Notes: generated from the sequence alone by a model not told the origin. 64,000 nucleotides of DNA from Shewanella intestini (GCF_018221465.1 NZ_JAAIKR010000001.1:310001-374000); one strand, 5' to 3'; counted from the stretch's first letter, positions 28,598 through 37,615 are shown. Made by a program: numbers and translations.

Positions 28598-28972
28598 TTA
28601 ATAAGATGAAATAGGGTATTTATGCTGTCTAAAACTTGAACGGCGCAATAGTAAATATAGCCCAAACGTGAATAAAAAAATGCCAAAGAGGATGCTTGAG
28701 TCTTTTGGATAAAGGCGATTTAATAACCCCGCACTTAAGATAAACAAAAAAGGCAGCTGTCCATATAAAAACTCAGGAATAAAACCTTTTTTACGCTTAC
28801 GTTTAGGATCGGTACGACGGTTAATTGAGCGTTGGTTATAAATATAAGCACCATATAAAAATACTGTCACAGCTGAAAATAACGCATAAATGGGCTGGGC
28901 TGAAATAATGCCAATACTGCCGACTGATAGATAAGTTAAGGGTAAAATCTCGTATAAGGGTTTCGCTAACAT
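28598..28972 (-). CDS. small membrane protein of unknown family
   Basis: A 124-residue protein with about four hydrophobic segments (residues 8-24, 26-43, 71-86, 92-109) and a basic loop NRRTDPKRKRKKGF between the second and third, which would face the cytoplasm. The frame runs back to 29080, but ATG 28972 has a strong AAGGAG 5 bases upstream, so the shorter start is chosen. I do not recognise a family. Convergent with trpR. Confidence 0.7.
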   Translation of the reverse strand: MLAKPLYEILPLTYLSVGSIGIISAQPIYALFSAVTVFLYGAYIYNQRSINRRTDPKRKRKKGFIPEFLYGQLPFLFILSAGLLNRLYPKDSSILFGIFLFTFGLYLLLRRSSFRQHKYPISSY

Positions 28973-29198
28973 ATGCACTCCTTGCAATGTAAGTTTGAAT
29001 GTTGCTTCCTGCAATCTAGATAACTCGATGGGAAACATCCCTGAGGTTATCTGTTTATGTCGTTTCCTTGTAAATGACAAGAAAATTATATCAAAAAAAA
29101 TGTCACTGGCTATTATCTAGCGAATGACATTATTTGATTTGGTACTTTTTATTGACGCAAATGGTTAATTTGCAGTCTTTGGTGCTAATCCCAAAGGA

Positions 29199-29750
29199 TT
29201 AGTGACAACCGCAACCACCATTGCCATCGCAACCCGGTTTTTCATCGTTACATGCTTCATCATGGTCATGTCCACAACTACCACCTTCAGCGTGAATGTG
29301 GCCGTGAGCCATTTCTTCATCAGTTGCTTCACGCACTGTCATGATTTCAACACTAAAATGTAAGCTTTGACCTGCTAATGGGTGGTTTCCATCAACGGTA
29401 ACTGTTTCGTCATTAACTTGAGTTACCTGAACAGGACGTTGACCCATTTCAGTTTCAGCAATAAAGCGCATGCCAGGAACGATGTCTTCAATGTCACCAA
29501 ATGCAGAAAGCGGAACTTCTTGTTTTAGTCCGTCATGGTATTCGCCATAACCTTGCTCAGCTTCAACTTCCACTTCAAGCTTATCACCGACTTCTTTACC
29601 TTCTAGAGCAGACTCTAGGCCAGGGATAATATTTTCAGCGCCGTGTAAATACAGCATAGGTTCTGCACCAAAAGAGCTTTCAATTTGCTCACCTTGGGCA
29701 TTTGATAATTTGTAATGAATAGTGACAGCAGTTTGTTTTGCGATTTTCAT
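29199..29750 (-). CDS. slyD: FKBP-type peptidyl-prolyl isomerase SlyD
   Basis: A 183-residue protein: FKBP core interrupted by the IF (chaperone) insertion (MKIAKQTAVTIHYKLSNAQGEQIESSFG, LYLHGAENIIPGLESAL, VDGNHPLAGQSLHFSVEI), then a Cys/His-rich metal-binding tail from about residue 150 (HGHIHAEGGSCGHDHDEAC ... GCGCH). SlyD assists folding and delivers Ni2+ to hydrogenase maturation factors. The tail is the family's nickel-binding region. Monocistronic. Confidence 0.94.
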   Translation of the reverse strand: MKIAKQTAVTIHYKLSNAQGEQIESSFGAEPMLYLHGAENIIPGLESALEGKEVGDKLEVEVEAEQGYGEYHDGLKQEVPLSAFGDIEDIVPGMRFIAETEMGQRPVQVTQVNDETVTVDGNHPLAGQSLHFSVEIMTVREATDEEMAHGHIHAEGGSCGHDHDEACNDEKPGCDGNGGCGCH

Positions 29751-29983
29751 ATCAACTCCAACTCATTTAGTGGCGCAGATAATAGCGTTAATTGACAATG
29801 ACTGCGATGGTCAATAACAGTTTTTGCTTATCTAATCACACCTTGGTGGCGTTAATGTCTATTTTATTATGTTGATGGCATAAATAAGCAAAGTTGATCT
29901 TAGCTTTTTAGCCCTCACGTTTAACAGCATTAAAAAATAAGACAGCAATGCTGATAAACGATTAAAGTAATCGTCAACCCAAA

Positions 29984-30021
29984 AACAATACTTAACAATG
30001 TTGTAGTTGTTAAGTGTTGTT
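29984..30021. repeat. 15-bp inverted repeat between slyD and thrL
   Basis: AACAATACTTAACAA and TTGTTAAGTGTTGTT pair over 15 bases with one G-T mismatch and an 8-base loop. No T run follows on either strand. It could be a regulatory operator or an RNA hairpin. Confidence 0.5.
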
Positions 30022-30142
30022 GGTTAGCAGCTAAATTGTGATCGCCAGACAGCGATTTAAAAAGATTAATAGATAGAGTAGTGGTTTAAAATTTTGTCAA
30101 TACGTACTTTGAATAAAAATGTTACCGATCTGTAATTAAGGG

Positions 30143-30148
30143 TTGACA
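30143..30148 (+). promoter_or_regulatory. candidate -35 element of the thr operon
   Basis: A perfect TTGACA about 80 bases upstream of the thrL ATG. The matching -10 region (around 30165-30172) is poor, so the promoter is only tentative. Confidence 0.4.
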
Positions 30149-30222
30149 ATAATAGGTTAAAAAGCAATTCTGTTACTTCGGTTTTAAGCAACCAAACATA
30201 TCGTGTCTTTTTAGGATTTTAA

Positions 30223-30291
30223 ATGCCACAACATTTTCAGGTGAACATTATTATTACGACCACCACCATTACAATAATGGGGGCGGGCTGA
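30223..30291 (+). CDS. thrL: thr operon leader peptide
   Basis: A 22-codon ORF, MPQHFQVNIIITTTTITIMG then AG, with nine consecutive Ile or Thr codons and ten of 22 codons for Ile or Thr. This is the pattern of ThrL, where scarcity of charged tRNA-Thr or tRNA-Ile stalls the ribosome. AGGA lies 8 bases in front of the ATG. A terminator follows 30 bases after the stop, and a competing pairing is possible (GCGGGCT at 30283-30289 with AGCCCGC at 30320-30326). Confidence 0.9.
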   Translation: MPQHFQVNIIITTTTITIMGAG

Positions 30292-30321
30292 TTTCACCCC
30301 AAAATCAAGATAAGACAACAG

Positions 30322-30352
30322 CCCGCTTCGTTTACCAACAAGCGGGTTTTTT
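30322..30352 (+). terminator. thr operon attenuator terminator
   Basis: CCCGCTT / AAGCGGG stem with an 11-base loop and six T. Its left arm overlaps a sequence that can pair with the end of the thrL coding region, the antitermination alternative. Confidence 0.88.
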
Positions 30353-30397
30353 ATTTTTAGTAGTTTAATTTTTAGTGAAGGATGTCGGGAGATGAAT

Positions 30398-32860
30398 ATG
30401 AAAGTAATGAAGTTTGGTGGAACCTCGCTAGCTAATTGGTCACGATTTTCAATGGCTGCGGATATTATCATTGCATCTACCCAAACATCGCAAGTTGCAA
30501 CGGTATTATCTGCTCCGGCTACGGTAACCAATGCATTACTTGAAATGGCTGACTTAGCCGTTAATCAACAAGATTATTCACAAGTGATTACTCATATTGA
30601 GTCGGTATTTACCCAGTTATTTAATGGCGCACAAGCAGTCCTTTTAGCTGAACAGCAACAAAGTTTGTTTCAACACTTACAACAAAAAAAATTGCTGTGG
30701 CAAGACAAGTTACATGGCATCAGCTTATTAGGAGAGTGCCCTGATTACGTAAGAGCTGAAATCGTCACCTCAGGTGAACAGCTATCAACAGCTTTAATGG
30801 TTGAATTGATGCGAGCTAAAGGCTTAACTGCCGGTAAGCTTGACCCCAAAGCACTATTTCTAGCCAATGGACAACCTTTAGAGTCCAGTGTTGATATTGC
30901 AATCAGTAAGCCGCGTTTTAGTAAACTTAATTTAGCGGCTAATACTGTGTGGGTTATGCCGGGCTTTACTGCAGCAGATGTGCATGAAAAAGTTGTCACG
31001 TTAGGGCGTAATGGTTCTGATTATTCAGCGGCTGTTTTAGCTGCATGTGTTGATGCTGATTGCTGTGAAATATGGACCGATGTTGACGGGGTGTACAATA
31101 CGGACCCAAGAGTTGTCGCTGATGCAAAATTATTAAGCCAACTTAGCTACGCTGAGGCAATGGAGTTATCTTATTTTGGCGCTAAGGTGCTTCATCCGAA
31201 AACCATTGCGCCAATCGCTCAATATCAAATTCCTTGTTATATCCGCAACAGTTTTAACCCAAGTGCACCTGGTACGTTAGTGTCAAATAAAGAAGATCAA
31301 ACGGGTTTACAGGTTAAAGCTATTTCTAACCTTGATGATCAAACCATGTTTAATGTGTCAGGTCCGGGAATGAAAGGCATGGTGGGCATGGCAAGTCGGG
31401 TACTAGAAGCCATTTCTCGTAGCGGCATTTCGGTGTCATTAATTACGCAAAGCTCTTCGGAATACAGTATCAGCTTTTGTGTGGCAACGGCTGATGCTAA
31501 TAAGGCTAAGTGGGCATTAGAACAAGAGTTTGAACTTGAGATAAAAAGCGACTTACTTGAACCCATTGAGCTGCGTGCTGGATTAGCCATTGTGTCATTA
31601 ATTGGTGATGGCATGAAAACCCATAAAGGTGCCGCTGCTAAGTTTTTCAGTGCCTTAGCACAAGCCAGCGTTAATATTGTGGCCATTGCGCAAGGTTCAT
31701 CTGAACGCTCAATCTCAACGGTTGTGCGTCAAAGCAAGATTAAACATGCTATTAGTGCTTGTCATCAAGCCTTTTTTGACGTTCAACAATATTTAGATGT
31801 GTTCCTTGTTGGGGCTGGCAATGTTGGTTCTGGATTACTTGAACAAATTCATCAGCAGCACGCTATTTTGAAAAAACAACACATCAGTATTCGCGTGTGC
31901 GGTGTGGCAAATTCACGGAAAATGCTGCTCTCACCATTGGGTATTGATCTTCAGCAGTGGCCGCAATTACTGGCTCAAAGCGAACAAGAATATGACTTGT
32001 CGACACTCTTAACGTGGGGGCGAGAGCAGCAGTTACTTAACCCAGTGTTTGTGGATTGTACTTCGCATGAAGCGGTATCAGATGCATACCTTGATGTGAT
32101 AAACGCAGGTTTTCACGTCGTGACGCCGAATAAAAAGTCTAACACCCGCGATATCACCTTCTATAAACAATTAAGAAAAGCCGCGCTTCAAAATCGTCGC
32201 CAATTTTTATATGAAGCCACCGTTGGTGCAGGGCTACCTGTTATCGATAACTTGAAAAAGCTGTTATGCGCTGGCGATAAATTACAAAAATTTAATGGTA
32301 TTTTGTCTGGTTCGTTGTCCTATATTTTTGGCAAGCTCGACGAAGGTATGACATTGTCGCAGGCGACGGCAATTGCCCGTGATAAATGCTTTACTGAACC
32401 CGACCCACGTGATGACTTGTCGGGTATGGATGTTGCGCGCAAAGTACTTATTTTGGCGAGAGAAGTCGGGTTAGATTTGGAGCTTGAAGATATTCAAATT
32501 GACTCGGTGTTACCTCAAGAATTTGATGATAGCGGCGATGTCGACACTTTTATGGCAAATCTAGTTAAAGTTGATGAGCAAGTATCACAACGGGTTGCTA
32601 ATGCAAAAAGTGAGGGCAAAGTGCTGCGATATGTTGGTCAGATTGATGAGGGTAAGTGTTATGTTCGCATTATTGAGGTAGATAATAATGATCCGCTTTA
32701 TAGTGTGAAAGGAGGTGAGAATGCACTGGCTTTTTATAGTTTGTATTATCAGCCAATTCCTTTTGTATTAAGAGGTTATGGTGCTGGCACTGAAGTAACA
32801 GCCGCCGGTGTTTTTGCCGATGTATTGCGTACACTTAACTGGTCAAGAGAGGTTGTATAA
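30398..32860 (+). CDS. thrA: bifunctional aspartokinase I / homoserine dehydrogenase I
   Basis: An 820-residue enzyme of the aspartate pathway. The N-terminal aspartokinase starts [13 protein letters not shown] and includes [14 protein letters not shown]; the middle carries two ACT-type regulatory repeats (about 320-460); the C-terminal homoserine dehydrogenase begins near residue 465 ([17 protein letters not shown]) and contains [13 protein letters not shown]. Threonine is the feedback inhibitor. ATG 30398 was chosen over 30392 because GGGAG ends 6 bases before it, and the length then equals that of the Escherichia coli enzyme. It overlaps thrB by one base. Confidence 0.97.
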   Translation: MKVMKFGGTSLANWSRFSMAADIIIASTQTSQVATVLSAPATVTNALLEMADLAVNQQDYSQVITHIESVFTQLFNGAQAVLLAEQQQSLFQHLQQKKLLWQDKLHGISLLGECPDYVRAEIVTSGEQLSTALMVELMRAKGLTAGKLDPKALFLANGQPLESSVDIAISKPRFSKLNLAANTVWVMPGFTAADVHEKVVTLGRNGSDYSAAVLAACVDADCCEIWTDVDGVYNTDPRVVADAKLLSQLSYAEAMELSYFGAKVLHPKTIAPIAQYQIPCYIRNSFNPSAPGTLVSNKEDQTGLQVKAISNLDDQTMFNVSGPGMKGMVGMASRVLEAISRSGISVSLITQSSSEYSISFCVATADANKAKWALEQEFELEIKSDLLEPIELRAGLAIVSLIGDGMKTHKGAAAKFFSALAQASVNIVAIAQGSSERSISTVVRQSKIKHAISACHQAFFDVQQYLDVFLVGAGNVGSGLLEQIHQQHAILKKQHISIRVCGVANSRKMLLSPLGIDLQQWPQLLAQSEQEYDLSTLLTWGREQQLLNPVFVDCTSHEAVSDAYLDVINAGFHVVTPNKKSNTRDITFYKQLRKAALQNRRQFLYEATVGAGLPVIDNLKKLLCAGDKLQKFNGILSGSLSYIFGKLDEGMTLSQATAIARDKCFTEPDPRDDLSGMDVARKVLILAREVGLDLELEDIQIDSVLPQEFDDSGDVDTFMANLVKVDEQVSQRVANAKSEGKVLRYVGQIDEGKCYVRIIEVDNNDPLYSVKGGENALAFYSLYYQPIPFVLRGYGAGTEVTAAGVFADVLRTLNWSREVV

Positions 32861-33807
32861 TGGAGTCATTCAAGTTGCCATTAACGGTTTATGCCCCTGC
32901 TTCGATGGGGAATGTGGGAGTGGGTTTTGATTTGTTAGGCGCTGCATTAGCACCTATATCAGGAGAATTGCTAGGTGATAAAGTCACCATTGCTTTTGCT
33001 GAACAGGGGATAGAGTTTGAGCAAACCGGCCCTTGGGCGCATAAACTTCCTGTAAACGCTGACGATAATATTGTGCCTCAATGCGGAGTGTTCTTTTTAC
33101 AAAAACTGGGGCTAACTCACGGTGTTAAGTTAACACTCGAGAAAAACCTACCGGTTGGCAGCGGACTCGGCTCATCTGCAAGCTCAGTGGTTGCTGCGTT
33201 ATATGCGCTTAATGCTTTTTTTGACAGCCCTTATGAGCCGCAAGCATTACTTGCATTAATGGGAGAGTTTGAAGGTCAGATATCGGGCAGTGTGCATTAT
33301 GATAATGTTGCCCCGAGTTATTTAGGCGGCATGCAGTTAATGCTTGATACCCCTGAAACCGTATGTGATGCCATTCCGCATTTTAAAGAGTGGTATTGGG
33401 TGGTGTCCTATCCAGGCATTTCTTTATCTACGGCACAAATGCGTCAGCTATTACCTGAGCAATACGATAAAGCGGTTGCGATTGATTTTGGGCGTAGATT
33501 AAGTGCATTTGTTCATGCCAGCCATTCAAATAATCCATCGTTAGCAATAGAAGTGCTAGATGATGTGTTAGCCGAGCCTTATCGGGCGCAAGCTATCCCA
33601 GGTTTTGTGCAAGCAAGTGCGGCATTAGCCCAAATGGGTATGCTTACTTCAGGTATTTCGGGTAGCGGACCAACACTATTTACTATTACTGACTCGTTAG
33701 CAAAAGCACAACAAGCGCAGCAGTGGTTAAGTGAACATTATGCTAATCAAGACGGAGCATTTACCCATATTTGCCAGATCGATGCGCTGGGAACACGTGA
33801 GGTATAA
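32860..33807 (+). CDS. thrB: homoserine kinase
   Basis: A 315-residue GHMP-family kinase that phosphorylates homoserine. The ATP loop PVGSGLGSSASS lies near residue 95; the start VYAPASMGNVGVGFDLLG and GISGSGPTLF near the end are family blocks. Its start codon overlaps the thrA stop. Confidence 0.97.
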   Translation: MESFKLPLTVYAPASMGNVGVGFDLLGAALAPISGELLGDKVTIAFAEQGIEFEQTGPWAHKLPVNADDNIVPQCGVFFLQKLGLTHGVKLTLEKNLPVGSGLGSSASSVVAALYALNAFFDSPYEPQALLALMGEFEGQISGSVHYDNVAPSYLGGMQLMLDTPETVCDAIPHFKEWYWVVSYPGISLSTAQMRQLLPEQYDKAVAIDFGRRLSAFVHASHSNNPSLAIEVLDDVLAEPYRAQAIPGFVQASAALAQMGMLTSGISGSGPTLFTITDSLAKAQQAQQWLSEHYANQDGAFTHICQIDALGTREV

Positions 33808-33852
33808 ATTACCTTAGCAACGGATATTAAAAATCAAATAGGTCAAATTGGA

Positions 33853-35136
33853 ATGGAATTATATAATCTCAAACACCCTGAACAGGTAGTTAACTTCAGT
33901 CAAGCAGTACAGTTAGGGTTAGGAAAAGACAGAGGGCTATTTTTCCCTAGCCAAATTCCAACATTAACTAACGTCGAGCAATTACTTGAGCTTCCATTTG
34001 CTGCACGTAGCAGAAAAATTCTTGGTGCTTGGTTAGCGGATGAACTCGGTCAAGATAAGGTTGATCAACTCGTTGATGCTGCATTTACTTTTGAAGTGCC
34101 ATTAACGGCAGTCGATAGCAAAAAAGCCTGTCTTGAATTGTTCCATGGTCCAACTTTAGCATTCAAAGACTTTGGTGCTCGCTTTATGGCGCAGTGCGTT
34201 AACTTACTTGCAGGCGACAAAGGCTTAACTATTTTAACTGCAACTTCTGGTGATACTGGCGCTGCTGTAGCAGATGCTTTTTACGGGTTAGAAAAAGTAC
34301 AAGTTGTGGTGATGTACCCCAAAGGAAAAATCAGTGAACTGCAAGAGAAAATGTTTACCACATTGGGTAATAATATCCATACAGTGGCAGTTGAGTCGGA
34401 TTTTGATGCTTGTCAAACCCTTGTTAAACAGTCATTTGATGATAATGAAGTGCGAGATGGCTTAGCGCTAAATTCTGCTAACTCTATTAATATCAGCCGC
34501 TTATTAGCGCAAATTTGTTATTACTTTGAAGCTGTAGCCCAAGCAAGAAAACTAACTGACAATGATATCGTTGTGTCAGTGCCAAGCGGTAACTTTGGCA
34601 ATTTGACTGCTGGGTTATTTGCAAAAGCGATGGGTTTACCGATTAAACGCTTTATCGCGGCAACAAACAGCAATGATACTGTGCCGCGTTATTTAGATAA
34701 TGGCCAATGGTCACCAAATAATACAGTGGCCACCATGTCAAATGCGATGGATGTTTCTGAACCAAGTAACTGGCCAAGAGCAGAAATAATTTGTCAAAAA
34801 ATGGGCTGGGATCTCAGTTTGATTTCTGGGATGAAAGTGACAGAGCAGGCGACCTCTGAAATGCTAAAGAGCTTAAAGCAGCAAGGTTATCAATCTGAGC
34901 CCCATGCGGCAATTGCAGCCTATGGCCTAGAGCAACAGTTAACCGCAGGTGAATTTGGCGTCTTTTTGGGGACGGCACACCCAGCTAAGTTTAAAGATGT
35001 GGTTGATCGTGAGCTATCAGTTGATTTGCCATTACCTAAAGAGCTTGAAGCGGTGGCAAATAAAACGGTTCTATCTGACACGCTGAATGCCGACTTTGCA
35101 GTATTAAAGCGTTATTTATTTGAAAAGTTATCTTAA
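33853..35136 (+). CDS. thrC: threonine synthase
   Basis: A 427-residue PLP enzyme converting O-phosphohomoserine to threonine. The PLP lysine is in GPTLAFKDFGARF (about residue 107). TATSGDTGAAVADAFYG, VPSGNFGNLTAGL and HAAIAAYG are family motifs. Last gene of thrABC; a heptamer tandem repeat and a terminator follow. Confidence 0.97.
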   Translation: MELYNLKHPEQVVNFSQAVQLGLGKDRGLFFPSQIPTLTNVEQLLELPFAARSRKILGAWLADELGQDKVDQLVDAAFTFEVPLTAVDSKKACLELFHGPTLAFKDFGARFMAQCVNLLAGDKGLTILTATSGDTGAAVADAFYGLEKVQVVVMYPKGKISELQEKMFTTLGNNIHTVAVESDFDACQTLVKQSFDDNEVRDGLALNSANSINISRLLAQICYYFEAVAQARKLTDNDIVVSVPSGNFGNLTAGLFAKAMGLPIKRFIAATNSNDTVPRYLDNGQWSPNNTVATMSNAMDVSEPSNWPRAEIICQKMGWDLSLISGMKVTEQATSEMLKSLKQQGYQSEPHAAIAAYGLEQQLTAGEFGVFLGTAHPAKFKDVVDRELSVDLPLPKELEAVANKTVLSDTLNADFAVLKRYLFEKLS

Positions 35137-35151
35137 AACACAAAACATGGC

Positions 35152-35193
35152 TTTGTAGTTTGTAGTTTGTAGTTTGTAGTTTGTAGTTTGTAG
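35152..35193. repeat. six tandem copies of TTTGTAG
   Basis: Six perfect head-to-tail copies of a 7-base unit lie 15 bases after the thrC stop and before the terminator. In the transcript they sit in the 3' untranslated part. Copy number could vary by slippage. Confidence 0.97.
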
Positions 35194-35227
35194 TCATAGC
35201 CAATAACGTTTTTTATCTGGCATGTTT

Positions 35228-35253
35228 AAGCACCCTTTGCGGGTGCTTTTTTA
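35228..35253 (+). terminator. rho-independent terminator of thrABC
   Basis: AAGCACCC / GGGTGCTT stem, TTTGC loop, followed by T run. Confidence 0.9.
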
Positions 35254-35291
35254 TGGTACGAGCAAAATGGTGTTGTAAAAATGTATCGTTC

Positions 35292-35305
35292 ATGATCTCA
35301 ATCAA
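35292..35305. promoter_or_regulatory. FNR-like box upstream of the hemerythrin-like gene
   Basis: ATGAT, four bases, ATCAA: one mismatch to the FNR/EtrA consensus TTGAT-N4-ATCAA, 66 bases before the hemerythrin gene ATG. Suggests control by oxygen or NO through an FNR-family regulator. Confidence 0.5.
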
Positions 35306-35345
35306 GCACTTTTAAAGTGAATTTTGTAACTATAGGAGAAACATC

Positions 35346-35408
35346 ATGTCAATATTTCAAGAGAGGCTAAATGAGCGACAAAACCATGCTAGAGCGTTTG
35401 TTACGTGA
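35346..35408 (+). CDS. possible 20-residue upstream ORF overlapping the hemerythrin-like gene
   Basis: ATG 35346 has AGGAG exactly 7 bases in front and opens a 20-codon frame (MSIFQERLNERQNHARAFVT) that ends inside the hemerythrin-like gene in another frame. It may couple translation to the next start or be a chance ORF. The ribosome-binding site is better than that of the longer gene. Confidence 0.4.
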   Translation: MSIFQERLNERQNHARAFVT

Positions 35409-35922
35409 CCATAAGCATATCGCTATTTTGTTAGATATTTTGGCAAAAAAGCAGACCAAGTTAGCTGATGGAGAAGCGATTAACTTTAGCTTAGTAAGAG
35501 ATATTGTGGAATATATGCAAAGTTATGCAGAATATAGCCATCATCCATTAGAAGATATTACTTTTGACTTTTATTTGAAAAAAATGGGAAAGGGTTATCA
35601 CTCTCAGCTACATGACGAACATACTCGATTAGCTGAGTCATCTGGGGCATTAATGTACAGTTTGAATATGATTTTAAGTGATGTTGTCATTGCTAACGAC
35701 AAATTGATTACTGATTTTAAGGATTATATTGAACTGCAGCGATGTCATATGGAGTATGAAGAGCGTGAGGTGTTTCCATTATTTGAAACGGTATTAACCT
35801 CAGCCGATTGGGATAGCATTACTTCGCAGTCTCAGCAACGTTTGGTAGACGATCCGTTATTTAGCGGTAATGCTCTTACAAGCTTTGAAGAGTTAAAGCA
35901 GTACATTCAAGTTTCTGAATGA
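35371..35922 (+). CDS. hemerythrin HHE-domain protein
   Basis: A 183-residue cytoplasmic protein with the hemerythrin-like four-helix fold. Diiron ligands are visible as DHKHIAILL (near 15), YSHHPLEDITF (near 56), HSQLHDEHTRL (about 78-88) and CHMEYEEREVFP (near 127). Such proteins bind O2 or NO, or repair iron centres. AGAGG lies 4 bases before ATG 35371. An FNR-like box upstream fits a role at low oxygen. Function beyond the fold is not known. Confidence 0.88.
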   Translation: MSDKTMLERLLRDHKHIAILLDILAKKQTKLADGEAINFSLVRDIVEYMQSYAEYSHHPLEDITFDFYLKKMGKGYHSQLHDEHTRLAESSGALMYSLNMILSDVVIANDKLITDFKDYIELQRCHMEYEEREVFPLFETVLTSADWDSITSQSQQRLVDDPLFSGNALTSFEELKQYIQVSE

Positions 35923-35942
35923 TTTTGTTGTGAGTATGTTAA

Positions 35943-35974
35943 TTAATAAAGGCGCTTAACAGCGCCTTTATTAA
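35943..35974. terminator. bidirectional terminator between hemerythrin and DUF3545-like genes
   Basis: TTAATAAAGGCGC / GCGCCTTTATTAA perfect 13-bp stem, 6-base loop, between convergent genes. Confidence 0.85.
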
Positions 35975-36025
35975 TCTGTGTATATTGCATAATTATTCAA
36001 TATACACATACTGTAAAAAGTAATT

Positions 36026-36208
36026 TTACATCAGCATGTTAGCATCTAACTCAAAAGAATTATCAATATCTTGTAACTCTTTTAATAATCGCTGCTTATC
36101 CTTGATTGCTTCAATCTCACGCCATTTACGCTTTTTACTTGAACTTCTTGTACGGGTTGGCTTCTCTACTACTTCTTCTAGCGCACCACCATAATCTAAA
36201 CGATCCAT
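36026..36208 (-). CDS. DUF3545-family small protein
   Basis: A 60-residue, strongly basic-then-acidic protein: KPTRTRSSSKKRKWREIEAI followed by KDKQRLLKELQDID. This pattern belongs to the DUF3545 family found in Shewanella, Vibrio and relatives. A very good GGGAGG lies 6 bases before the ATG, so it is expressed at decent level. Function unknown; the KRKWREIE block suggests nucleic-acid or ribosome contact, which is only a guess. Confidence 0.82.
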   Translation of the reverse strand: MDRLDYGGALEEVVEKPTRTRSSSKKRKWREIEAIKDKQRLLKELQDIDNSFELDANMLM

Positions 36209-36382
36209 GGTAACCTCCCTTTTTTATTATGATGTCTCTATGCAAATAAGTATCATATTTCACATACAGCTTGCAATAAAAATGTTTCATTTTTGTTAAT
36301 ATTTTAAGTCTTTTTGATGAAGGTTGGATTCATGCTATGGGGAAATTAGCTGCCTAAAAGATATTTTATCTATAAAAAAACC

Positions 36383-36392
36383 AGCTTAAGCC
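36383..36392. repeat. target-site duplication, left copy
   Basis: AGCTTAAGCC, identical to the copy at 37616-37625, directly abuts the left inverted repeat of the IS4-family remnant. Confidence 0.88.
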
Positions 36393-36393
36393 T

Positions 36394-36428
36394 AATGCCA
36401 GTCAGTTAAGAACTGACTGGCATTTTTT
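36394..36428 (+). terminator. hairpin at the left end of the IS4 remnant
   Basis: AATGCCAGTCAGTT / AACTGACTGGCATT perfect 14-bp stem with a 3-base loop and T run on the plus strand. It includes the terminal inverted repeat itself. Confidence 0.7.
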
Positions 36429-37522
36429 GTATGGATCTTTGCTTGGTTTTCTTCTGACAACCCGTGGATATGCTCTATCGGAAACTTTCTGTGGTAGGAC
36501 GAACATCCTGAGAGTTGCAAGTAGCTCCTCATAATGGTTTGGCAGTTTACTTGGGCTACGTATCGGTATGAACATTAAGAATGCTCCAACTTGTCGCATA
36601 CTTTGGCTGAAGCTTAACTGGATTGGTATCGTGCTCTCGTCGTCTTTAAGCGCATCAATCATAGCAATTCGAATTAAATTATAGGCAAGCAGTAAGCCCC
36701 ACAATTCTTGGCGTACCCTGTCTGGATTTTTACTGCGTAATACATGTTTAGATTGATGCAGACTTTGTTTCATTTCCCTAAAGCCTAATTCTATTTCCTA
36801 ACGTTGGTTATACACTTCGGTTAACTCATCATATGGAAATCGCATTGGGTCAACGAGTGAACTCAGTACGCGATAGCGCTTTCCATTAACTTTATAACTC
36901 GTTAATCTTACTGTTAATTTTTCGGGAAGGTTCACGAACTTCTTTTGGCTTGAGGACTCGTTGAAAGTGTGACGATATGGTCACGCTCACCGAGTTGAAA
37001 CTGAACTTGATACTTCCATTAGACTGTACATCCTGACTTGTGGATAGCTAGTTCCCAAAATTGGTTACTATTGCTACCAAATTCAGCACGGTTCTCTTTA
37101 TTATCTTGAGTTCGGAAACTGACGCCATCGACTGCCAACAAATTTAGCCCACCAGTGCTCGAATGCTTAAGTAGCAAAGGTCTTACTCGCCAATAGTTGG
37201 AATGACTTTTGGACAGCTTCAAAACCTAATCTCTGTCGGCTTTGTACCAAAGCACTTGGGGCAACTAACTTATTTAACCTAGCAGTGAAATATCGAGTCG
37301 ATTAGCAATATCCCAGACTGCTTGATTACGAAATAGACTCATTCCAATGACTGACCACATAACAGCTTCAAGTGGGAGTCGCCTGCGACGAACCGTTGCA
37401 ACACCAGCATACTCAAAGGCTTGCTTAAGAATATTGGGGTCTAGAATAGCCTTGAGTTTGTCTAATGTATTAATGTCATCAAGAAATGACGGCATATCTT
37501 CGAAAGCAGAAATGAAAGTCAT
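36402..37522 (-). pseudogene. IS4-family transposase, inactivated
   Basis: Read from 37522 down, the N-terminal part (LPLEAVMWSVIGMSLFRNQAVWDIANRLDI) continues after a frameshift near 37273 as NKLVAPSALVQSRQRLGFEAVQ. The first catalytic Asp is in LLAVDGVSFRTQDN. A deletion near 37020 removes the segment with the second Asp. Downstream, RYRVLSSLVDPMRFPYDELTEVYNQR then a TAG (36798-36800) in place of the Trp codon before EIELGFREMKQSL, which holds the YREK-type signature with the catalytic Glu. No functional transposase can be made. Confidence 0.9.
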
Positions 37523-37615
37523 AAAAAATCCGATATTAGAAATCTAATATCGGATTTTGAAGCCTTTTAAAGACTGGTCAAATGATCCATGAATGTTCTT
37601 AACTGATCGGCGTTA

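Larger units (their letters stand above)
29751..30222. other. 472-base divergent intergenic region slyD / thr operon
   Basis: Holds the promoters of slyD and of thrL-thrABC, and an imperfect 15-bp inverted repeat at 29984-30021. No ORF with a credible start was seen. Confidence 0.5.
36393..37615 (-). mobile_element. decayed IS4-family insertion sequence
   Basis: A 1223-base element with imperfect 21-bp terminal inverted repeats (TAATGCCAGTCAGTTAAGAAC at the left; the right end, read inward, is TAACGCCGATCAGTTAAGAAC; 18 of 21 match) and a perfect 10-bp target duplication outside them. The transposase on the minus strand is broken. At the left end a perfect 14-bp hairpin (36394-36424) followed by TTTT would stop plus-strand transcription entering the element. 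The element is shorter than typical relatives by roughly the size of the missing catalytic segment. Confidence 0.92.

Noticed and set aside
36402-36773. A separate 123-residue gene at the left end of the IS
   Set aside because: It is the C-terminal fragment of the IS4 transposase, cut off by a nonsense codon at 36798-36800.
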